A stretch of 10,298 bases of DNA. It comes from Alphaproteobacteria bacterium (lineage in GTDB: Bacteria > Pseudomonadota > Alphaproteobacteria > Rickettsiales > UBA8987). The notes beneath the pieces are model-generated. The model made no database searches. It saw nothing but the letters and a program-made list of their open reading frames with translations, and was not told the origin of the DNA. Positions 1-4,965 of this stretch are shown here, piece after piece. Both the position numbers and the translations under genes were made by a program. How positions within the stretch are numbered: the stretch's first letter is position 1; each line of letters starts with the position of its first letter. The DNA lies in the NCBI GenBank assembly GCA_003531345.1, contig DQGZ01000213.1, positions 1 through 10,298 of the forward strand. The letters run 5' to 3'.

Positions 1-379
1 CATATTATTCAACCCACAATTCAGGTACTCTAATAACCGTGAATATGATACAAAAACAAGGTTCGTAGCTACAATCGGCCCTAAATTCGGTTATGATAAG
101 TTAAATGATTTCTACTATGGTGTTGACCCCAAATTTGCAACCACCACAAGAAACTCCTTTGACGCTAATGATGGCTATATCGGCACGGAGCTTTCATTTG
201 GCTCTTTCTACAATTTCTTGCCTGATGTTAATTTATTTTTTGGTGCAAGTGTAAGCGTCAACAATGGCAGCGTCAATGAGGAAAGCCCACTCTACAGGGA
301 AGATTATGACTACAGGCTGGCAACAGGCTTCATTTATTCAATGTATAAAAGTGAAAAAAAGAACGTTATACCTAAGTAG
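1..379 (+). CDS. MipA/OmpV-like outer-membrane protein, C-terminal part
   Basis: An open frame enters at position 2 and runs about 125 codons to the TAG at 377-379; the start lies outside the window. The translation alternates polar and aromatic residues as outer-membrane beta-strands do. It contains YYGVDPKFA, then a strand-turn-strand stretch with NLFFGASVSVNNGS, then EESPLYRE followed by YRLATGFIYSMY. This order (YYGV.P.. motif, a penultimate strand, a D/E-SPL turn, a closing aromatic strand) matches the end of MipA/OmpV family proteins. Members are beta-barrel outer-membrane proteins, some of which link murein hydrolases to synthases. The ending is unusual: a lysine-rich tail (KSEKKNVIPK) follows the last strand, where a terminal aromatic residue is common. 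The family call rests on remembered pattern only. Another small beta-barrel family is the alternative. Confidence 0.55.
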   Translation, partial: ILFNPQFRYSNNREYDTKTRFVATIGPKFGYDKLNDFYYGVDPKFATTTRNSFDANDGYIGTELSFGSFYNFLPDVNLFFGASVSVNNGSVNEESPLYREDYDYRLATGFIYSMYKSEKKNVIPK

Positions 380-400
380 CTTAAAAGCCTTACATAACCC

Positions 401-432
401 TAGACACAAAATTCTAAACTCTTATATATAAA
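401..432 (+). promoter_or_regulatory. Possible sigma-70 promoter for thiC
   Basis: TAGACA at 401-406 differs from the -35 consensus at one base. An AT-rich TATATATAAA run at 423-432 offers -10 boxes at spacings of 16 to 20 bp. The site lies in the 78-bp gap before thiC, the only non-coding DNA upstream. The AT-rich background makes chance matches likely. No hairpin terminator for the preceding gene was seen in this gap. Confidence 0.3.
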
Positions 433-457
433 GCACTTAACAATCTGCACCTGTAAA

Positions 458-2680
458 ATGTCAAAAATCATTGCAAAAAAAAACAAAATAGACCCCATAG
501 CTGACCCTAATTTTGAGATAACTTCTAAGCCATTTCCTTCCTCACATAAAATTTATATCGCAGGTAAAATTCATCCAGAAATTAAAGTTGCGATGCGTGA
601 GATTTCTCTTGCCCCAAAAGCACTGGAAGTGCCTATTAAAGTATATGACACATCAGGAATATATACTGATGAAAATGCTAAATTTGATATTCGTAAAGGC
701 TTACCAAAACTCCGCCGTGATTGGATATTAAAGCGAGGTGATGTTGAGGAATATCAGGGGCGAGAAGTGAGACCTGAGGATAATGGGCAGAGAGACGTCA
801 TTGCGAGGAGCGAAAGCGACGCGGCAATCCAGAACGGTGATTCTGTCAGCCCGCATTTATTGCAAGAGGAGAATGTCACCCCCCATTTATTGCGGGGTTT
901 AGGGCAAGATCAAAGCCCGCAACAAGTGCGGGCTAACAAAGGCACTCGCAATGACGAACTATTATTTGACTTAAAGGGCTACAAACCCCTTCGTGCTAAG
1001 GCTGGCAAAAATGTATCCCAGATGTACTATGCAAAACAGGGAATTATAACGCCTGAAATGGAGTATATAGCAATTCGTGAAAATTTAGGTTTAGAAAAAC
1101 TCCGTAAAAATTCTAAGGGTGGTTTTTCGTGGGGTGCATCAATTCCTGATGAAATTACACCAGAATTTGTGCGTGATGAAATAGCTCGTGGGCGTGCAAT
1201 TATCCCTTGCAACATAAATCACCCAGAAACTGAGCCAATGATAATTGGTAGAAATTTCTTGGTGAAAATAAATGCAAATATTGGCAACAGTGCCGTAACT
1301 AGTTCAATCGGTGAAGAGGTTGAGAAAATGGTTTGGGCAACAAGGTGGGGTGCGGATACTATTATGGATTTATCCACTGGGAAAAATATTCACACCACCC
1401 GTGAATGGATTATGCGTAACTCACCAGTGCCAGTTGGCACAGTGCCAATTTACCAAGCTTTAGAAAAAGTTGGCGGCATAGCTGAGGAACTAACTTGGGA
1501 AATTTATCGTGATACTTTAATTGAACAAGCAGAGCAAGGCGTTGACTATTTCACCATTCACGCTGGCGTGCGTTTGCCATTTGTTCCGCTTACTGCAAAC
1601 CGTGTTACGGGCATAGTTTCCCGAGGGGGCTCTATCCACGCTAAATGGTGTATTGCTCACCATAAGGAAAATTTCTTGTATGAAAATTTTGAAGAAATTT
1701 GTGAAATAATGAAAACCTATGATGTTGCGTTTTCATTAGGTGATGGCCTTCGCCCAGGCTCAATTGCTGATGCGAATGATGCGGCACAATTTGCAGAATT
1801 AAAAACATTAGGTGAACTTACGCAAATCGCTTGGAAGCACGACATACAAACAATGATAGAAGGGCCGGGGCATGTGCCAATGCACCTGATAAAAGAGAAT
1901 ATGGACAAGCAGATTGAAGCGTGCGGTGAAGCTCCTTTTTATACGCTTGGGCCATTAACAACTGATATTGCACCCGGTTATGACCATATCACCAGCGGCA
2001 TTGGTGCGGCGATGATTGGCTGGTTTGGAACAGCGATGTTGTGTTATGTTACCCCGAAAGAGCATTTAGGCTTACCAAATAGGGAAGATGTTAAAACAGG
2101 TGTAATAACTTATAAACTTGCCGCCCACGCGGCAGATTTAGCCAAAGGCCACCCAGGCGCGCAAATGCGTGATGATGCGCTTTCAAGGGCAAGGTTTGAT
2201 TTCAGATGGGAAGACCAGTTTAATTTAAGCCTAGACCCAGACACAGCAAAAGCATTCCACGATGAAACCCTGCCGAAAGACTCAGCAAAAGTTGCGCATT
2301 TCTGCTCAATGTGTGGACCAAAATTCTGCAGTATGAAAATTACGCAAGATGTTAGAGATTTCGCCAATTCAACCGCTGGTAAAGAGTTGGTAAATAATAA
2401 TCAGCAATTAGCCTCTGGCGTCATTGTGAAAAGCGATAGCGACGCGGCAATCCAGCCTAATGAGCAAGCCTCTCAAACCGATGGATTGCTTCGCCCAAGC
2501 GCTCGCAATGACGCAACAACTCCCCCTCTACCTATTGGGCTGAACAATAAAATTGTTCAGGGTGAGGGTGAAGGCAAAGCAACCCAACTCACCCAAGATG
2601 AACTTGAAGCGGGTATGAAAGAAATGTCCCAAAAATTCCGTGAAATGGGTAGTGAAGTTTATGTGAAGGTTAAGGGGTAG
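458..2680 (+). CDS. thiC: Phosphomethylpyrimidine synthase ThiC carrying two in-frame repeat insertions
   Basis: ThiC is a radical-SAM enzyme that rearranges aminoimidazole ribotide into the hydroxymethylpyrimidine phosphate of thiamine. The N-terminal domain has KVYDTSG (61-67) and RGDVEEYQGR (93-102). The catalytic barrel starts near KPLRAKAGKNVSQM (176-189) and carries SRGGSIHAKWC (388-398) and EGPGHVPMH (468-476). The iron-sulfur motif CSMCGPKFC (616-624, CxxCx4C) is intact, as is the GMKEMSQKFREMGSEVYVK end. The protein has 740 residues, against about 610-630 for usual proteobacterial ThiC. Two blocks absent from normal ThiC, about residues 111-168 and 654-708, account for the excess and coincide with palindromic repeats. 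Removing them leaves about 627 residues. No clear Shine-Dalgarno precedes ATG 458, but the N-terminal sequence fits the family. All catalytic motifs are intact, so the enzyme is probably functional, or only recently impaired. Confidence 0.96.
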   Translation: MSKIIAKKNKIDPIADPNFEITSKPFPSSHKIYIAGKIHPEIKVAMREISLAPKALEVPIKVYDTSGIYTDENAKFDIRKGLPKLRRDWILKRGDVEEYQGREVRPEDNGQRDVIARSESDAAIQNGDSVSPHLLQEENVTPHLLRGLGQDQSPQQVRANKGTRNDELLFDLKGYKPLRAKAGKNVSQMYYAKQGIITPEMEYIAIRENLGLEKLRKNSKGGFSWGASIPDEITPEFVRDEIARGRAIIPCNINHPETEPMIIGRNFLVKINANIGNSAVTSSIGEEVEKMVWATRWGADTIMDLSTGKNIHTTREWIMRNSPVPVGTVPIYQALEKVGGIAEELTWEIYRDTLIEQAEQGVDYFTIHAGVRLPFVPLTANRVTGIVSRGGSIHAKWCIAHHKENFLYENFEEICEIMKTYDVAFSLGDGLRPGSIADANDAAQFAELKTLGELTQIAWKHDIQTMIEGPGHVPMHLIKENMDKQIEACGEAPFYTLGPLTTDIAPGYDHITSGIGAAMIGWFGTAMLCYVTPKEHLGLPNREDVKTGVITYKLAAHAADLAKGHPGAQMRDDALSRARFDFRWEDQFNLSLDPDTAKAFHDETLPKDSAKVAHFCSMCGPKFCSMKITQDVRDFANSTAGKELVNNNQQLASGVIVKSDSDAAIQPNEQASQTDGLLRPSARNDATTPPLPIGLNNKIVQGEGEGKATQLTQDELEAGMKEMSQKFREMGSEVYVKVKG
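796..956 (-). repeat. Palindromic element copy inside thiC (N-terminal insertion), composite
   Basis: The 161-bp copy is bounded by perfect 12-bp inverted repeats, CGTCATTGCGAG (796-807) and CTCGCAATGACG (945-956). After the left terminus it reads GAGCGAAAGCGACGCGGCAATCC, which is the reverse complement of the right arm of the intergenic copies. The element is therefore inverted relative to those at 3309-3853. The usual core and most of the other arm are missing, replaced by three copies of a different palindrome. It is read in the thiC frame as VIARSESDAAIQ...TRNDE with no stop codon. It falls in a loop between the N-terminal domain and the barrel (after RPEDNG), where family members vary. 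Confidence 0.9.
845..937. repeat. Three copies of a second short palindrome nested in the thiC insertion
   Basis: Copy 1 (845-868) and copy 2 (875-905) are direct repeats sharing GTCA-CCC-CATTTATTGC, with one or two base differences. Copy 3 (908-937) is the same motif inverted: its reverse complement begins GTTAGCCCGCACTTGTTGCG. Each can form a hairpin. The best is copy 3, with an 8-bp perfect stem AGCCCGCA (914-921) / TGCGGGCT (927-934) and a 5-nt loop. Copy 2 has ACCCC / GGGGT arms. Copy 1 has lost its closing arm. The triplet remains open in the thiC frame. Confidence 0.8.
2419..2513 (-). repeat. Palindromic element copy inside thiC (C-terminal insertion), short form
   Basis: The 95-bp copy has termini CGTCATTGTGA (2419-2429, one change from the family end) and CTCGCAATGACG (2502-2513). 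An inner inverted repeat is formed by GCAATCCA (2447-2454) and TGGATTGC (2482-2489). Its reverse complement starts CGTCATTGCGAGCGCTTG and continues GGCGAAGCAATCCATCG, almost identical to the left arm of the copy at 3703-3853. It lacks the AATGAGGGATAAATAT core found in the intergenic copies. It is translated as VIVKSDSDAAIQ...TDGLLRPSARNDA, close to the peptide of the first insertion, and lies just after the iron-sulfur cysteines. Confidence 0.9.
2540..2560. repeat. Perfect 9-bp-stem hairpin in the thiC C-terminal insertion
   Basis: CTGAACAAT (2540-2548) and ATTGTTCAG (2552-2560) are perfect inverted repeats around a 3-nt loop. Weaker complementarity continues outside the stem, with CCCTCTACC on the left against GGTGAGGG on the right. 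It lies 26 bp after the palindromic element and is translated as LNNKIVQGEGEG, which is not ThiC-like sequence. It is probably a separate small palindromic insertion. No U-run follows, so it is not a terminator. Confidence 0.6.
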
Positions 2681-2682
2681 GG

Positions 2683-3300
2683 ATGGAAAATAACACGCAA
2701 AACGTATCAACAATATGGGATATTTTAACTGCATTGGGAACAGTAGGTAGCTGTATAATTGCTCTATTTTTTGATAAATTTAAAAATAAATTCTTCCCTC
2801 CTAAGCTTGAATTAGAAATTGATAATATATATGGTGAATTAACAGAAAAAAACTTTCCAGCAGTTCAAATTCCATCAAGGTATTATCATTTGAAAGTTAC
2901 AAATAAGAGAAGATGGGTTACAGCTAAAAATGTCCAAATAATTTTAAGATCAGTTGAAAAAAAAGGTGTTAATGGAAATTGGATTGAACACTGGAGAGGA
3001 GATATACCATTTATGTGGAGGCATGAAAATATAAGACCTGTATCACTTAATGTTGGTCCTTCGTACACCTGTGATTTGTGTGATATAACAAAAAATAGAG
3101 GTCTTACTTTTCACTTAAAAACAATACCTAATAATTTTGTTTGTACTGAAATGCATGGAGAGCAGCACTATAAATTATTGATAGAAGCAATTTCAGATGA
3201 GAAAACCTCTAAAACATATGAATATATAATTGATTGGGATGGTTTGTGGGAAGATGGGGAAAAAGAAATGTCTAAACATTTTTCTATAAAACAGAGATAA
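2683..3300 (+). CDS. Membrane-anchored protein of unknown function
   Basis: I do not recognise a named family for this 205-residue protein. Residues 12-30 (WDILTALGTVGSCIIALFF) form one hydrophobic segment, followed by a basic stretch (DKFKNKF), so a single N-terminal membrane anchor is likely. The rest is hydrophilic with strand-like alternation (RYYHLKVTNKRRWVTAKNVQIILRS, 66-90), a CDLC pair (130-133) and a tryptophan- and acid-rich end, DWDGLWEDGEKEM (184-196). An Ig-like or other beta-sandwich soluble domain is possible but unproved. ATG 2683 lies 2 nt beyond the thiC stop, and AAGGGG at 2672-2677 gives a good Shine-Dalgarno, so it is probably co-transcribed with thiC. It looks more AT-rich than thiC, which could mean a separate origin. 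Nothing in it suggests thiamine metabolism. Confidence 0.8.
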   Translation: MENNTQNVSTIWDILTALGTVGSCIIALFFDKFKNKFFPPKLELEIDNIYGELTEKNFPAVQIPSRYYHLKVTNKRRWVTAKNVQIILRSVEKKGVNGNWIEHWRGDIPFMWRHENIRPVSLNVGPSYTCDLCDITKNRGLTFHLKTIPNNFVCTEMHGEQHYKLLIEAISDEKTSKTYEYIIDWDGLWEDGEKEMSKHFSIKQR

Positions 3301-3308
3301 GTTGTAAC

Positions 3309-3447
3309 CGTCATTGCGAGCGTATGCGAAGCAATCCATCGGTTGGTAAGGGTTGCTTGAAAGAATGAGGGATAAATATCCTGAGGTTAATCTGGCTTGT
3401 GAGGATAGATTGCCGCGTCGGGGCTTCGCCCGCTCCTCGCAATGACG
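3309..3447 (+). repeat. Palindromic element copy A (139 bp), intergenic
   Basis: Perfect 12-bp terminal inverted repeats bound it, CGTCATTGCGAG (3309-3320) and CTCGCAATGACG (3436-3447). Inside, a second inverted repeat pairs GCAATCCATC with GATAGATTGC with one mismatch. The right arm carries a small GGGC-TTC-GCCC hairpin. The middle holds the core AATGAGGGATAAATAT followed by CTGAGGT. It starts a few bases after the stop codon of the preceding gene. Short reading frames across it are repeat translation, not genes. Confidence 0.9.
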
Positions 3448-3536
3448 AAGTGGTTAGTTGCTCGTTCAAAATGACTACAACGGGAAAACGCCACAATAAC
3501 ATAAACCTTGATTTTATTTGTAAAACCCTCCTAACT

Positions 3537-3668
3537 CGTCATTGCGAGCGTATGCGAAGCAATCCATCGGTTGGTAAGGGTTGCTTGTAAAAATGAGGGA
3601 TAAATATTTTGAGGTGAATTGGGTTGTAAGGATGGATTGCCGCGTCGCTGTCGCTCCTCGCAATGACG
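3537..3668 (+). repeat. Palindromic element copy B (132 bp), intergenic
   Basis: Termini are CGTCATTGCGAG (3537-3548) and CTCGCAATGACG (3657-3668). The inner repeat GCAATCCATC pairs perfectly with GATGGATTGC, making this the best-preserved nested palindrome. The core AATGAGGGATAAATAT is present. On the minus strand it is open in the frame VIARSDSDAAIH, the same frame used in thiC, up to a TGA inside the far terminal repeat. Confidence 0.9.
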
Positions 3669-3702
3669 AAAAAATGGTAGGTTTTCGTTAACCCTCCTAA
3701 CT

Positions 3703-3853
3703 CGTCATTGCGAGCGCTTGGGCGAAGCAATCCATCGATTTGTAAGGCTAGCTAGTAAGAATGAGGGATAAATATTCTGTGGTGAATCTGGCTTGTGAGG
3801 ATGGATTAGCGAACCTTCGGTTTGCCACGTCGCTGTCGCTCCTCGCAATGACG
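3703..3853 (+). repeat. Palindromic element copy C (151 bp), intergenic
   Basis: Termini are CGTCATTGCGAG (3703-3714) and CTCGCAATGACG (3842-3853), and the same core is present. The right arm has an extra hairpin, GCGAACC (3809-3815) and GGTTTGC (3819-3825) around TTC, which splits the inner repeat. The left arm (CGCTTGGGCGAAGC) matches the short copy in thiC better than it matches copies A and B, suggesting subfamilies. The 13 bp before this copy are identical to those before copy B, 166 bp away. Confidence 0.9.
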
Positions 3854-3859
3854 AAGTTG

Positions 3860-3903
3860 GGGGTAGATTGCCACGCTTCGCCAAAGGCTCGCTCGCAATG
3901 ACG
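3860..3903 (+). repeat. Partial palindromic element D (right arm only)
   Basis: GGTAGATTGCCACG near 3862, then GCTTCGCC, then the terminus CTCGCAATGACG (3892-3903), match the right arm of the other copies with no left arm or core. It follows copy C after 6 bp. It may remain from an unequal exchange between copies. Confidence 0.75.
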
Positions 3904-3956
3904 GCTTAGGTATAAGCAGCGTGCAAGACAAGACAGATAAACTACAAATAATAGTT

Positions 3957-4256
3957 ATGCACCAAGAAAAACAGCCTGCGGTTTACATAATGACTAATAA
4001 AATTAACGGAGTGCTTTATACAGGTGTTACATCAAACTTAATCCAAAGAGTTTATCAACATAAGAAAGGTTTGGTTGAAGGATTTACCAAGAAATATGAG
4101 TGCAAAATTTTAGTTTATTACAAATTATGTGGCACTATGGAATCCGCAATATTGGAAGAAAAGAGAATTAAAGCAGGCTCAAGGATAGATAAGGTTAAGT
4201 TGATTGAAGAGCAAAATAAATTTTGGAATGATTTATATCCAGAAATTTTAGCATAA
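3957..4256 (+). CDS. Small GIY-YIG superfamily nuclease
   Basis: This is a single-domain GIY-YIG endonuclease-like protein of 99 residues from ATG 3957. The landmarks occur in order: VYIM (9-12, the GIY position), LYTGVTSNLIQRVYQHK (20-36, with YTG at the YIG position and conserved R31 and H35), GFTKKY (42-47) and E62 in MESAILEEKRIKAGSR. The ending EEQNKFWNDLYPEIL is typical of stand-alone members. GIY-YIG domains cut DNA through the tyrosines, arginine and glutamate seen here. The substrate of these small proteins is mostly unknown. A GTG at 3921 in the same frame would add 12 residues unlike the family start, so I chose ATG 3957, although neither start has a clear Shine-Dalgarno. The gene lies between repeat D, ending 53 bp upstream, and repeat E, starting one base after its stop codon. 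Confidence 0.9.
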   Translation: MHQEKQPAVYIMTNKINGVLYTGVTSNLIQRVYQHKKGLVEGFTKKYECKILVYYKLCGTMESAILEEKRIKAGSRIDKVKLIEEQNKFWNDLYPEILA

Positions 4257-4257
4257 C

Positions 4258-4368
4258 CGTCATTGCGAGGAGGGGGTTGACGAAGCAATCCATCGGTTTG
4301 GAAGGGTTGCTTGAAAGAATGAGGGTAAATATCCTGAGGTGAATATGGTTTGTGAGGATAGATCTATC
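4258..4368 (+). repeat. Palindromic element E, right end lost
   Basis: It begins with the terminus CGTCATTGCGAG (4258-4269), continues with GACGAAGCAATCCATCGG and the core (AATGAGGG-TAAATAT, CTGAGGTGAAT), and stops matching after GTGAGGATAGAT near 4363. The right terminal repeat is missing. The last bases form a perfect 12-bp palindrome, GATAGATCTATC (4357-4368), only 8 bp from the adk stop codon. The position between converging genes would suit a terminator, but no stem followed by a T-run is seen on either strand. Confidence 0.85.
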
Positions 4369-4376
4369 TTAAAAAA

Positions 4377-4961
4377 CTAACCAAGTTCTGCAATTATTAT
4401 GCTGGTAACTTCTTCTATAGGCTTTGTGCCATCAAGGGCGAAGTGAATTCCTTTTTTTGCGTAATAAGGCAATACTGGCGCTGTTTGATCCCAGTAGGTT
4501 TTTAACCTTTTAGTGAACACTTCTGGAACATCATCAGGGCGGGGCTGCTGACCTTTTGCTATTGCTTCTGCGGCACGCTTTTCTGAACGTTTTTTTAGTT
4601 CATCATCAGGAACTTTCACTTCTATCACCACGTCTATTTTTTTGCCCTTTTCAGCTAACATTCTGTCTAACGCTTCGGCCTGAGCTACTGTTCTGGGAAA
4701 GCCATCAAGCATGAAACCATTTGCACAATCAGGCTGGGTTATCCTTTCCTCTATCATGCCTATTATTACCTCATCTGGCACTAAGCCGCCTTCTTTCATT
4801 ATCTTGTCTGCTTTCTTGCCGAGATCACTTTGGCTGGCAACCGCTGCCCGCAGCATATCACCTGTTGAAAGCTGTGGTATAGCATATTTATCTTTGAGTA
4901 GTTGCGCCTGAGTTCCCTTCCCCGCACCTGGTGGACCGAACAATATTATATTGCTTTTCAT
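4377..4961 (-). CDS. adk: Adenylate kinase
   Basis: Adenylate kinase interconverts ATP and AMP with two ADP in the cytosol. The P-loop GPPGAGKGT is at residues 9-17, STGDML (32-37) and LDGFPRT (85-91) form the AMP-binding side, and RSEKRAAEAIAKGQQPRPDD (125-144) replaces the long lid. The short lid has no zinc cysteines, as in alphaproteobacterial enzymes, and 194 residues is the usual length for that form. An upstream in-frame ATG (5033) would add 24 unrelated residues overlapping the end of secY. ATG 4961 begins exactly at the conserved MKSNIILFGPPG, with AAGG upstream overlapping the secY stop codon. It lies 4 bp after secY, as in many alphaproteobacterial spc operons. It is the last operon gene here, and no rpsM follows. 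Confidence 0.97.
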   Translation of the reverse strand: MKSNIILFGPPGAGKGTQAQLLKDKYAIPQLSTGDMLRAAVASQSDLGKKADKIMKEGGLVPDEVIIGMIEERITQPDCANGFMLDGFPRTVAQAEALDRMLAEKGKKIDVVIEVKVPDDELKKRSEKRAAEAIAKGQQPRPDDVPEVFTKRLKTYWDQTAPVLPYYAKKGIHFALDGTKPIEEVTSIIIAELG

Positions 4962-4965
4962 GGAA

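Noticed and set aside
458..2680. thiC as a pseudogene because of the insertions
   Set aside because: The frame is continuous, and the iron-sulfur and substrate-site motifs and C-terminal residues are intact.
3311..3730. Three 63-codon open frames (3311-3502 minus, 3399-3590 plus, 3539-3730 minus)
   Set aside because: They run through the palindromic elements, encode the same peptides as other copies (VIARSDSDAAI, TDGLLRIRSQ), and have no ribosome site or independent conservation.
3309..3903. CRISPR array
   Set aside because: Repeats are 130-150 bp palindromic units at uneven spacing, without short unique spacers or cas genes.
3309..4368. Insertion sequence or transposon with its own transposase
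   Set aside because: No transposase motif is present in any frame; the only protein is a GIY-YIG domain. The elements are non-autonomous repeats.
4357..4368. GATAGATCTATC as part of the adk terminator
   Set aside because: On the minus strand the T-run precedes the palindrome instead of following it, and the loop-less 12-mer is a poor hairpin.
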